Below are positions 16,229 through 24,407 of a DNA stretch of 64,000 nt, piece by piece. How positions within the stretch are numbered: position 1 is the first letter of the stretch; every line of letters starts with the position of its first letter. The notes beneath the pieces were generated by a model. That model had not been told where the DNA came from. It saw only the letters and a list, made by a program, of their open reading frames with translations, and did not search any database. This DNA is from Streptomyces ruber (GTDB lineage: Bacteria > Actinomycetota > Actinomycetes > Streptomycetales > Streptomycetaceae), in the NCBI RefSeq assembly GCF_014648075.1, contig NZ_BMQK01000001.1, positions 930,001 through 994,000 on the forward strand, written 5' to 3'. Position numbers and translations under genes: made by a program.

Positions 16229-17695
16229 TCACCCCCTGAGCACCGCCTCCATCACCGCCCGGGCGATCGGCGCCGCGTCCCCGCCCCCGCTGATGTCCCC
16301 GCGGTCGGCGTCCGCGTCCTCCACGACCACCGCGACCGCCACCGCGGGCGCCGGCGCGCCCTCCGCGCGCGCCCAGGAGATGAACCAGGCGTACGGCGTG
16401 CCGGAGTTGCCGACGCCGTGCTGGGCGGTGCCGGTCTTGCCGCCGACCGTCGCGCCCTTCACGGCCGCCTTCGCGCCGGTGCCGTGCTCCACCACGCCCG
16501 TCATCAGCTCGCGCAGCCGCGCCGCCGTGGCCGGGTTCATCGCCGGGTGCGGCGCCCGCGGGACCGTGACCGACACCGTGGCGCCGGAGGCGCTCGTCGT
16601 CCGCTCCACCAGGTACGGCGCCCTGACCGAACCGCCGTTCGCGACGGCGGCCGTGACCATCGCCATCTGCAGCGGGGTGGCACGGGTGTCGAACTGGCCG
16701 ATCGAGGAGAGCGCGAGCTGCGCCCGGTCCATCGGGGCGTCCGCCGCGCCGAAGCCGCTCGGCGCGACGGGGAAGGGGATGCGCAGGCCGGCGTCGTTGA
16801 AGCCCAGGCCGCGCGCCGTCTCCCGCATCCGGCCCGCCCCGACGTCCACGCCGAGCTTCGCGAACACCGTGTTGCACGACCACTCGAAGGCGTAGCGCAG
16901 CGAGGCGTCGGCGCACCCCTCCACCTCGTTCGCCAGCGCCGTCGACGTGCCGGGGAGCGTGTACGGGTCGGGGGACCGGGTCGGCGCGTCCACGTTACGG
17001 ACCACCCCCGCGTCCAGCGCCGCCGCGGCCGTCACCACCTTGAACGTCGACCCCGGCGGGTACGTCCGGCGGATCGCCCGGTTGAGCATCGGCCGGCTCG
17101 CGGCCCCGCTCAGCCGCTTCCACGCCGCGGTCGCCGACCGGTCGTTCCCGGACAGCTCCCCGGGGTCGTACGACGGGGTCGAGACCAGCGCGAGGACGCG
17201 CCCGGTGGCCGGGTCCAGCGCCGCGACCGCGCCCCTGCGGGAGCCGAGCCCCGTGTAGGCGGCGAGCTGCGCCGCGGGGTCGACGGTCGTGACGACCCGG
17301 CCGCCGGGGGTGCGGGAGCGTGCCATGTCGTTCCAGACCGGCATCAGCGACAGCGCCGGCTCGGTGCCCGCGAGCACCCGGTCCTCCGCGTCCTCCAGGA
17401 GCGTCGACCCGTACATCTGCGAGGCGAAGCCGGTGACGGGCGCGTACAGCGGGCCGTTGCGGTAGGTCCGCTCGTAGCGGAGCTGCTCGCCGGTGTCCCG
17501 GGAGCCGGTGACCGGCCGGCCGGCGACCAGGATGTCCCCGCGCGGCTGGGCCCAACGGGCGATCGTGGGCCGCCGGTTGGCCGGGTTCGCGTCGTGCGCC
17601 GGGGCCTGGTAGATCTGCACGCGGGCGGCGTTGACCAGCAGTGCCACGAACAGCAGCGCGCACAGGGCGGCCGCCCTGCGGATGTACGTCGTCAT
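16229..17695 (-). CDS. Penicillin-binding transpeptidase (FtsI/PbpA-like)
   Basis: The 488-residue class B penicillin-binding protein has one N-terminal membrane anchor (AALCALLFVALLVNAARVQI) and an extracytoplasmic transpeptidase domain. The active-site motifs are PGSTFK (SxxK, near residue 215), SCN in EWSCNTVF and KTGT in GGKTGTAQ. It crosslinks peptidoglycan and normally works with a SEDS glycosyltransferase, here the overlapping upstream gene (ATGA overlap). The pair resembles the rodA-pbpA pair of the pknAB cluster, but no kinase, FHA or phosphatase genes of that cluster are adjacent, so it is probably a paralogous set. Confidence 0.93.
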   Translation of the reverse strand: MTTYIRRAAALCALLFVALLVNAARVQIYQAPAHDANPANRRPTIARWAQPRGDILVAGRPVTGSRDTGEQLRYERTYRNGPLYAPVTGFASQMYGSTLLEDAEDRVLAGTEPALSLMPVWNDMARSRTPGGRVVTTVDPAAQLAAYTGLGSRRGAVAALDPATGRVLALVSTPSYDPGELSGNDRSATAAWKRLSGAASRPMLNRAIRRTYPPGSTFKVVTAAAALDAGVVRNVDAPTRSPDPYTLPGTSTALANEVEGCADASLRYAFEWSCNTVFAKLGVDVGAGRMRETARGLGFNDAGLRIPFPVAPSGFGAADAPMDRAQLALSSIGQFDTRATPLQMAMVTAAVANGGSVRAPYLVERTTSASGATVSVTVPRAPHPAMNPATAARLRELMTGVVEHGTGAKAAVKGATVGGKTGTAQHGVGNSGTPYAWFISWARAEGAPAPAVAVAVVVEDADADRGDISGGGDAAPIARAVMEAVLRG

Positions 17696-19164
17696 GACCC
17701 CACCCCGTACGGCCTGCCCGCCTTGCCCGCCTTGCTCGCCCTGCCCGCCTTGCCTGCCTCGCTCGCCCTGCCCGCCGTACCGGCCCGAGCGCGCCGTACG
17801 GCGGCCCGGCCCCGGATGTCCTGGCCCCGGGCCGAGTCGCTCATCCGGATCAGCAGGGCCACGATGACCCAGTTGGTAATGACCGAGGACCCTCCTTGCG
17901 CGAGGAACGGCATCGCCATCCCGGTGAGCGGGATCAGCCCGGTCACCCCGCCCGCGATCACGAAGACCTGGAGGGCGACGATCGACGCGAGCCCCGTGGC
18001 GAGCAGCCGCCCGAACGGGTCCCGCAGCGCGAGCCCGGTCCGGTAGCCGCGCTCCACCAGCAGCCCGTACAGCAGGAACAGCGCCGTCAACCCGGCCAGG
18101 CCCAGTTCCTCGCCCACCGTCGCCAGGATGAAGTCCGACTTCACCGCGAAGCCGATGAGGACGGAGTGGCCGAGACCCAGTCCGGTGCCCAGCGCGCCCC
18201 CGGCCGCGAACGCGAACAGCGACTGGGCGAGCTGGCCGGGCCCGCGCCCGGCCTCGACCGACGCGAACGGGTGCAGCCAGTCCTCCACCCTGCTGTGCAC
18301 GTGCGGCTCCAGCCGGCCCACCGCGACGGCGCCCGCGACCGCGAGCAGCAGCCCGACCGCGATCCAGCCGGTGCGCCCGGTCGCCACGTACAGCAGCACC
18401 ACGAACAGCCCGAAGAACAGCAGCGAGGTCCCGAGGTCCCGCTCCAGGACCAGCACCCCGACGCTCAGCACCCAGATGGCGACGATCGGGCCGAGGACGC
18501 GCCCGGTGGGCAGCTCGAACCGCTTGAGCCCCCACAGCCGGCGGCCCGTGTAGGTGAGCGCGTGCCGGTTGCCCGCCAGGTACCCGGCGAAGAACAGCGC
18601 CAGCAGCACCTTCGCGAACTCGCCGGGCTGGATGGAGAACCCGGCGACCCTGATCCAGATCCGGGCGCCGTTCACGGCGGGGAAGAGGATCGGCAGGGCC
18701 AGCAGCACCAGGGCGGCGGCCATGGACACGTACGTGCAGCGCTGCAGCATCCGGTGGTCGCGCAGCACCAGCACCACCGTGATGAACAGCGCCACGCCCA
18801 GCGCCGACCACACGAGCTGGGCCGGGGCCGCCCGGTCATGGGGGGTCTCCAGGTCCAGGCGGTAGATCAGCACCAGGCCGAGACCGTTGAGCAGGACGGC
18901 GATGGGCAGCAGCAGCGGATCGGCGTACGGCGCCCTCAGCCGCACCGCGAGGTGCGCGAGCAGCGCCAGTACGGCGAGCCCGGCACCGTAACCGGCGGCG
19001 CCGGGCGGGACGGTGCCGTGGCGCGCCAGACCGACGGCGCAGTATCCGTACACGGGGAGCAGGACGGCGACCGTGAGCAGGGAGAACTCGACGCCACGGC
19101 GCCCGGGTGAGCGTACCGCCGGAGGGGACGGGTCCGCCGCCACGGACGTTCCGGCCTTGGTCAT
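17692..19164 (-). CDS. SEDS-family FtsW/RodA-like glycosyltransferase
   Basis: The 490-residue integral membrane protein has about 12 hydrophobic segments and SEDS motifs: NGARIWIRVAGFSIQPGEFA, ERDLGTSLLFFGLF, DFILATVGEELGL and GLIPLTGMAMPFLAQGGSS. SEDS proteins polymerise lipid II into glycan strands together with a class B PBP, encoded by the next gene with a four-base overlap. The last 30 residues are an Ala/Gly/Lys/Arg repeat (AGRASEAGKAGRASKAGKAG) that is unusual and probably cytoplasmic. The ATG at 19164 (MTKAGTSVAAD) was chosen. Confidence 0.93.
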   Translation of the reverse strand: MTKAGTSVAADPSPPAVRSPGRRGVEFSLLTVAVLLPVYGYCAVGLARHGTVPPGAAGYGAGLAVLALLAHLAVRLRAPYADPLLLPIAVLLNGLGLVLIYRLDLETPHDRAAPAQLVWSALGVALFITVVLVLRDHRMLQRCTYVSMAAALVLLALPILFPAVNGARIWIRVAGFSIQPGEFAKVLLALFFAGYLAGNRHALTYTGRRLWGLKRFELPTGRVLGPIVAIWVLSVGVLVLERDLGTSLLFFGLFVVLLYVATGRTGWIAVGLLLAVAGAVAVGRLEPHVHSRVEDWLHPFASVEAGRGPGQLAQSLFAFAAGGALGTGLGLGHSVLIGFAVKSDFILATVGEELGLAGLTALFLLYGLLVERGYRTGLALRDPFGRLLATGLASIVALQVFVIAGGVTGLIPLTGMAMPFLAQGGSSVITNWVIVALLIRMSDSARGQDIRGRAAVRRARAGTAGRASEAGKAGRASKAGKAGRPYGVGS

Positions 19165-19279
19165 GCCGGGAACGTAGCAAGCGCGATGCTCCATGTCCCG
19201 TTATGTCGCGGCAATCGAACCTTTGCGGTGTACTTGGCGGCGCGGAGGCTGACAGGCGGGCTGACGGACACGCGGCCGG

Positions 19280-19633
19280 TCAGCAGCGGCGGGGCCGCTC
19301 GTGGGTGTCGATGTGCTGTGCCGACCCCCAGGCCCACGTGCCGTCGGTCAGCAGGTACCAGTGCTTGTCGCCGTCCACCCGTTCGCCCTCGGCCCGGCAG
19401 AAGATATGGACGATCTCGCCGCGTTCGGCGACCCGGAGCACCGCGCTGCCCCGGTGCGGCGCGTCGCGCAGCAGGAGTCCGCCGTGGGCGGTGACCCGTC
19501 CCTCGTAGGTGCGGTGACGGTGCCCGTCGGGCCCGTACCCGTCGTCGTCGCCCGCCGCGGCGGTGCCGGCGGCGGTGAGGGCCGCGGCGGCGGCGAGGAC
19601 ACCGGCGCGTATGAGGGTGGACCGCAGTTCCAT
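19280..19633 (-). CDS. Secreted SH3-like domain protein
   Basis: The 117-residue product starts at an ATG with GGAG upstream and has a signal peptide (STLIRAGVLAAAAALTAAGTAAA). A bacterial SH3-like segment follows (GGLLLRDAPHRGSAVLRVAE, then DKHWYLLTDGTWAWGSAQHI). Such domains often bind cell wall. Two cysteines (IFCRAEG and the C-terminal PRRC) could pair. It is probably monocistronic. Role unknown. Confidence 0.8.
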   Translation of the reverse strand: MELRSTLIRAGVLAAAAALTAAGTAAAGDDDGYGPDGHRHRTYEGRVTAHGGLLLRDAPHRGSAVLRVAERGEIVHIFCRAEGERVDGDKHWYLLTDGTWAWGSAQHIDTHERPRRC

Positions 19634-19734
19634 GGGGGCTCCTTCGGGGTGAACCACGACGATGAACCGTGACAGATGCCACTAACTGCCACATTAGGAG
19701 CGGGAGATGGCCCACGCCCGCCGCACTGGTCCAT

Positions 19735-19874
19735 CCGGGAGGGCTGCCCGTCCGGGAGGGCTGCCCGTTCGGGAGGGCTGCCCGTCCGGGAGGGCTGCCC
19801 GTCCGGGAGGGCCGCCCGTCCGGGAGGGCCGCCCGTCCGGGGAGGGCGGCTCGTCCGGGAGGGCTGCCCGTCCG
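19735..19874. repeat. 17-bp tandem array, eight units
   Basis: The unit TCCGGGAGGGCTGCCCG repeats about eight times, with one 18-base unit and a few substitutions. It lies between the SH3-like gene start and the stop of the phosphatase gene, both on the minus strand. There are no spacers. Confidence 0.9.
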
Positions 19875-19896
19875 GAGACGAGTGCGCCCGGGAGGA

Positions 19897-20415
19897 CTAC
19901 TCCGCCCCCTCCTCCGCGAGTTCCTCCAGCAGCCGGGCCGTCGCGAGACCCGTCCGCAGGTACTCCACGAAGAGCTCGTTGTGCAGCGCCCAGGGCGAGC
20001 GGCGGGCGCGGATCAGCCGGATCGCCTCGTCGGGGGAGCGGCCCGCGAGGATCAGCGACTCGGCCACCACGAGCCCGGACCGGTTGTACCCGTGGTAGCA
20101 GCGCACCAGGACGCGCCGCCGCCGCTCCAGCGCCTCACGCGCGGTCCGCGCGAGCCGCATCACGCCCGCGATCTGGGTCCCGTCGAGCGGACCGTCCGGG
20201 ATGGGCCACACATGGTGCTCGACGCCCTCGTCCGGCCCGTACCCCGGAAGCCGCAGCAACGTCAGGACCACGTCGAACTCCTCGCCCACGACGGCGAACT
20301 CGATCTCTCCGGCACTCCCGGCGAACTCGTGTCCACCCATCCACAGGCCGGGCACGATCTCGTTCCACGGGCTGTCCGGAGCCGGTACGTCGGGTTGCTT
20401 CCTGCGGGTCCGCAA
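19897..20415 (-). CDS. Dual-specificity-type protein phosphatase
   Basis: The 172-residue product has the C-x5-R active-site loop in VRCYHGYNRSGLVV (Cys-Tyr-His-Gly-Tyr-Asn-Arg) typical of dual-specificity/tyrosine phosphatases, and a likely general-acid region near PIPDGPLDG. The TTG at 20415 (LRTRRKQPDVPAP) has GGGGGAGG five bases upstream and fits homologue starts as I recall them; an ATG further out at 20484 would add a low-quality N terminus. It is divergent from the NERD gene. Substrate unknown. Confidence 0.85.
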   Translation of the reverse strand: MRTRRKQPDVPAPDSPWNEIVPGLWMGGHEFAGSAGEIEFAVVGEEFDVVLTLLRLPGYGPDEGVEHHVWPIPDGPLDGTQIAGVMRLARTAREALERRRRVLVRCYHGYNRSGLVVAESLILAGRSPDEAIRLIRARRSPWALHNELFVEYLRTGLATARLLEELAEEGAE

Positions 20416-20518
20416 CGCTGCCTCCCCCAAGTCCCCCCAAAGGTAACCGGCTCCTTGCCCCTGGAGCACCCCGCCTGTTCCCATGGGCGAGGGGTGATGG
20501 GCAGAGGGGTGATGGTGC

Positions 20519-21322
20519 ATGAACGGACTGCGCGTCATACCGGCCTGGAGGCACGGGCAGGACCGCCTGTACGTCTGCCTCACCGACGGCAGGAACGTCG
20601 CCTGGTACGACCGGCGGACCGCCCGGGTGAACCTGCTCAGCGAGGACCGCAGGGAGGACGTGTTGGACGCGCTCGGCCCGTTCCTCGCCGGTCCGGTCAC
20701 CGTCGGCCCGCCTCCGGTGCCGACCCCCGCCGAACTGGCCCGCCTCACGCTTCCCCCGGACGACGACCTGGCCCCGAACCGCCCCGGCGAGGCCCTTCTG
20801 ATCGCCCTCGACCGCGACCCGGGACCGACCCGCCGGCTGCGCCCCGACGTGCGCCGCCGCTCCCTGGCCGCGGAGCAGGCCGTGGGGGAGGCGCTGGACC
20901 GCATGGAGGGCGGCGGCTGGCGCACCCTGCACTCGATCGGGCTTCCCGGCGGCGACCGCATCCACCACCTGGTGATCGGCCCCGGCGGCCTCTTCTGCGT
21001 CCGCGCCCTGCACGCCCGCAAACAGCGCGTTGTGATCGCCGACCCGATGGTCAAGGTCGGCCGCCGGGAGCCGCGCCCCCTGCTGCGGTACCTCCGGTCG
21101 GACGCCGAGCGCGCCGCGTACGCCCTGACGGCGGAGGTCCGCCCGGTGCTGGCCCCCGTCGGCGCGACCGCCGTGGACATCGCGTCACCGCTGCGGGAGG
21201 TGCGCGTCCTGCCGGAGGAGGACCTGTGCGGGCTGGCCCGCTCGGGCGGCGTCCTGAAGCCGGCGGACGTGGAGGCGCTGCACGCGATGGCGCGGAACCG
21301 GCACACGTGGGCGCGGGTGTGA
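20519..21322 (+). CDS. NERD-domain (nuclease-related) protein
   Basis: The 267-residue product ends in a NERD-like nuclease-related fold: AAEQAVGEALDRMEGGGWRT, then LPGGDRIHHLVIGPGGLFCV and the strand VVIADPMVKV (about residues 122-180). It lacks a signal peptide or membrane helix. NERD proteins are suspected DNA-processing factors. The gene lies next to the LigD/Ku genes, convergent with the LigD gene, which is suggestive but not proof of a joint role. Confidence 0.78.
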   Translation: MNGLRVIPAWRHGQDRLYVCLTDGRNVAWYDRRTARVNLLSEDRREDVLDALGPFLAGPVTVGPPPVPTPAELARLTLPPDDDLAPNRPGEALLIALDRDPGPTRRLRPDVRRRSLAAEQAVGEALDRMEGGGWRTLHSIGLPGGDRIHHLVIGPGGLFCVRALHARKQRVVIADPMVKVGRREPRPLLRYLRSDAERAAYALTAEVRPVLAPVGATAVDIASPLREVRVLPEEDLCGLARSGGVLKPADVEALHAMARNRHTWARV

Positions 21323-21331
21323 GCCGCGCTC

Positions 21332-22222
21332 TCACGGGGCGGGCAGCGGCCGGGCGCGCCCGGGATCGAAGAGGGGCGCCAGCAGATCACCCCCGTACGC
21401 CTCCAGCCGCGCCCCCATGTCCGGGGCGAGGAAGGAGAGCTCGTCCGGACCACGGCACTCCTCCACCTCCTCCCAGGTGACCGGCGCGGACACGGTGGGC
21501 TCCGGGCGGGCGCGGAGCGTGTACGCGGCGGCGGTGGTCTTGCGGGCGGCGTTCTGGCTGAAGTCGACGAAGACCTTCCCGGGCCGCAGGCTCCTGGTCA
21601 TCCGGTGGATGACCAGTCCGGGCATGGCCCGCGAAGCCTCGACGGCCAGCTCCTTCGCGTACGCGGTGACCTGCGCGGAGGGGGTGGGCGTGAGCGAGGC
21701 GAGCAGATGCAGCCCCTTGGACCCGGAGGTCTTGGCGTACGCCTCGATCCCGTCCTCCGCCAGCCGCTCCCGCAGCCACAGGGCGACCTCGCAGCACTGC
21801 ACGATCGTCGCGGGCGGTCCGGGATCCAGATCGACGACGAGCCGGTCGGCCTCCTCGGGGGCCTGGACGAGCCACTGGGGCGTATGGAACTCGGTGACGA
21901 GATTCGCCGCCCACATGAGACTGGCCAGATCCTGCACCAGCACCATCCGCGAGGGCCCGTCGGACCGCGGCACCTCGCCGGTCCGCACCCAGTCGGGCGT
22001 ACCGACGGGCACGTTCTTGACGAAGAAGTGCTGCCCGTCGGGCCCGTCCGGATACCGGAAGAAGGACAGCGGCCGATCGCGCAGATGGGCCAGCAGGGGC
22101 CCGGCGACGGTGGCGTAGTAGTGCAGCACCTCACCCTTGGTGAAGCCGGTCGCGGGATACAGCACCTTCTCCAGATTGCTGAGGGAGACCTTTCGACCCT
22201 CCACGACCGTGACAGGCGACAT
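21332..22222 (-). CDS. ligD: LigD-type NHEJ polymerase/primase domain protein
   Basis: The 296-residue product is a stand-alone LigD polymerase domain of the archaeo-eukaryotic primase type, with metal-binding RLVVDLDPG (about residues 127-135), the phosphate-binding KTSGSKGLHLL and the later Asp in KVFVDFSQN. It fills gaps with ribonucleotides at double-strand breaks during non-homologous end joining. No ligase or phosphoesterase domain is fused, so a separate ATP-dependent ligase must be encoded elsewhere. It is divergent from ku across about 70 bases. Confidence 0.92.
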   Translation of the reverse strand: MSPVTVVEGRKVSLSNLEKVLYPATGFTKGEVLHYYATVAGPLLAHLRDRPLSFFRYPDGPDGQHFFVKNVPVGTPDWVRTGEVPRSDGPSRMVLVQDLASLMWAANLVTEFHTPQWLVQAPEEADRLVVDLDPGPPATIVQCCEVALWLRERLAEDGIEAYAKTSGSKGLHLLASLTPTPSAQVTAYAKELAVEASRAMPGLVIHRMTRSLRPGKVFVDFSQNAARKTTAAAYTLRARPEPTVSAPVTWEEVEECRGPDELSFLAPDMGARLEAYGGDLLAPLFDPGRARPLPAP

Positions 22223-22293
22223 AGGATAAGAATCCCACGAAAGCGTGACGAAGGGGGAGCAGCGGGGCAGGGGGCAGGAAAGGGGCGAACCGC

Positions 22294-23325
22294 GTGCGAT
22301 CCATCTGGAACGGAGCCATCTCCTTCGGGCTGGTCAGCATCCCGATCAAGCTGGTGAACGCCACCGAGAGCCACTCGATCTCCTTCCGCCAGATCCACAC
22401 GGAGGACGGTGGCCGGGTCCGGTACCGCAAGGTCTGCGAGCTGGAGGACCGCGAGGTCACGTCGGACGAGATCGGCAAGGCGTACGAGGACGCCGACGGC
22501 ACGATGATCCCGATCACGGACGAGGACCTGTCGGCCCTCCCGATCCCCACCGCGAGGACGATCGAGATCGTCGCCTTCGTCCCGGGCGACCGCATCGACC
22601 CGCTCCAGATCGACCGGGCGTACTACCTCGCCGCCAACGGCGTCCCCGCCGCCAAGCCGTACACCCTGCTCAGGGAGGCCCTCAAACGCAGCGGAAGGGT
22701 GGCGATCTGCAAGTTCGCCCTGCGCGGCCGCGAGCGCCTCGGCATGCTGCGCGTGGTCGAGGACGTCATCGCCATGCACGGCCTCCTCTGGCCCGACGAG
22801 ATCCGCTCGACCGACACGGTCTCCCCGGACGCCGGCGTCTCCGTCCGCGACCAGGAACTCGACCTGGCCGACGCCCTGATGGACACCCTCGGCGAGATCG
22901 ACCTCTCGGAACTGCACGACGACTACCGCGAGGCGCTGGAGGAGGTCATCGCCGCGAAGTCCGCGGGGGAGGCCCCGCCCACGGCCCCGGCACCGGAGCA
23001 GGGCGGCAAGGTCCTGGACCTGATGGCGGCGCTGGAGCGGAGCGTACGGGCGGCGAGGGAGTCGCGGGGCGAGCAGGAGGCCGAGGTGACGCAGCTTCCG
23101 GCTTCGGCTAAGTCCTCCCGTGCGAACCAGAAGAAGTCGGAACCGGAAACAAAGAAACGGACGGCGAAGAAGACGGCGACGGCGAAAAAGACCGCGACGA
23201 AAAAGACCCCGGCGGCGAAGAAAGCAACCAAGGCAACAGCGGCAACAGCGAAGAAAGCGGCGAAGACAGCGGAGAAGACACCGGCGAAAACAGCGGCGAA
23301 GACGGCGAGGAAACGGGCGTCCTGA
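22294..23325 (+). CDS. ku: DNA end-binding protein Ku with basic tail
   Basis: The 343-residue homodimeric Ku binds double-strand break ends and recruits LigD-type enzymes. The core begins IWNGAISFGLVSIPIKL and runs to about residue 260. The last 70 residues are a Lys/Ala/Thr tail of the histone H1 kind (KKTATAKKTATKKTPAAKKA), which in mycobacteria helps Ku slide on DNA. The GTG at 22294 gives the family start MRSIWNG. The tail codons form imperfect repeats. Confidence 0.95.
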   Translation: MRSIWNGAISFGLVSIPIKLVNATESHSISFRQIHTEDGGRVRYRKVCELEDREVTSDEIGKAYEDADGTMIPITDEDLSALPIPTARTIEIVAFVPGDRIDPLQIDRAYYLAANGVPAAKPYTLLREALKRSGRVAICKFALRGRERLGMLRVVEDVIAMHGLLWPDEIRSTDTVSPDAGVSVRDQELDLADALMDTLGEIDLSELHDDYREALEEVIAAKSAGEAPPTAPAPEQGGKVLDLMAALERSVRAARESRGEQEAEVTQLPASAKSSRANQKKSEPETKKRTAKKTATAKKTATKKTPAAKKATKATAATAKKAAKTAEKTPAKTAAKTARKRAS

Positions 23326-23381
23326 ATCCTCTGTGTGTCCTGGCCGTCCCGAACATCCAGGGCGTGGGCCGAGTGCCTGTC

Positions 23382-23693
23382 TCAGACGGCGCGCGGAATG
23401 CCGTCGGCGACGGCTCTTCGCCGCCCGTCCACGATCACACCCCACTCCGCGTCGAAGACCTCCTCGCGCTCGGCACCGCCCAGCGGCGGCCGCAGGGTCA
23501 CCCGACGCAGCCCGGACGGCTCGGGACCGGACCGCCCGGGCAGCGCACACGAGTCCACCACGACGTACCAGCGCCGCGCGGCGACGTCCCGGGCGGACAG
23601 GGCGAGCAGATCACCGGGTACGAGCTCGCCGGCGGCGACGAGACGGGGGCCGGCGAGCCGAGGGCTGACGCGGCGCTGCGGTGAACGACTCAT
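23382..23693 (-). CDS. Hypothetical protein, 103 residues
   Basis: A small soluble protein starting MSRSPQRRVSPRLAGPRLV, with LVPGDLLALSARDVAARRWY and a central LRRVTLRPPLGGAEREEVFD segment. It has no signal peptide, membrane helix or known motif. It is convergent with ku and downstream of a small secreted-protein gene on its own strand. Function unknown. Confidence 0.65.
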   Translation of the reverse strand: MSRSPQRRVSPRLAGPRLVAAGELVPGDLLALSARDVAARRWYVVVDSCALPGRSGPEPSGLRRVTLRPPLGGAEREEVFDAEWGVIVDGRRRAVADGIPRAV

Positions 23694-23819
23694 CCGTACC
23701 CCTAGCCCTCTCGGCGCCGGCCCCCGTGAGACCCACCCGCCTGCCACCGTCCGTTCAGGAAATGGTTCCCCGTTCAATCTGCCACGCACACCTCGGTGCG
23801 GCCGGTGCGGTGACCCCGA

Positions 23820-24203
23820 TCAGTAGCAGGGGCTGCCGTCGTCCTCGCGGTACGTCACGCTCGTGACGGACATGGGCATGGTGAAGTAGCTGCCCGAGAC
23901 CGCGTTGACACAGGTCGTGTACGTGCGCCCCTGCCCCTCGTCGGCGGCGATGGCGTACGTCATCGTCATGTCCCGGGAGGTGTTGTTGTAGAAGATGTGC
24001 CCGGGAGCGCTGCCGGACCATTCGGTGTCGGTGGTCAGCGACGGAGGCATATCGGTGTCGCCGTACCAGAACTCGGGCCAGACGCAGAACTGGCCCACCG
24101 GACAGTTCCCGGGGGACCACGCCGATGCGCTGGGTGCGGAAGCCATGACACCGAGGAAGGCGGCGGGTACGGCGGCGAGAGCAATAGCCTTTAGGCGACG
24201 CAT
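23820..24203 (-). CDS. Secreted peptidase inhibitor I36-like protein
   Basis: The 127-residue product has a GGAG site, a signal peptide (AIALAAVPAAFLGVMASAPSASA) and a mature domain starting CPVGQFCVWPEFWYG. Two early cysteines, a pattern of aromatic residues and later Cys residues (TTCVNAV and GSPCY) match the small SMPI/I36 and beta-gamma-crystallin-like secreted proteins. In that family some members inhibit metalloproteases; inhibition here is only inferred. Confidence 0.8.
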   Translation of the reverse strand: MRRLKAIALAAVPAAFLGVMASAPSASAWSPGNCPVGQFCVWPEFWYGDTDMPPSLTTDTEWSGSAPGHIFYNNTSRDMTMTYAIAADEGQGRTYTTCVNAVSGSYFTMPMSVTSVTYREDDGSPCY

Positions 24204-24407
24204 GGGGGCTCCATTCAAAAGACGTCGCATGAACGTTAGAGCCGCCGATGTTGAAAGGTCAAGCGTTCAAATGCCGAACCCGTGGCGTAACGGATTCCGG
24301 TGAATTCCGCGCAATGTTCCCGTGGTGCGGTCATGATGCGGCCATAGTGCGGAATAAACCCGCATGCGCTTCCAAAAGCTGTAATGTCCGAACGTGGCCG
24401 CCGACGG

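Noticed and set aside
15809..18046. Long plus-strand frame through the tandem array and the PBP gene
   Set aside because: It arises from the repeat and the antisense of the PBP; no conserved domain.
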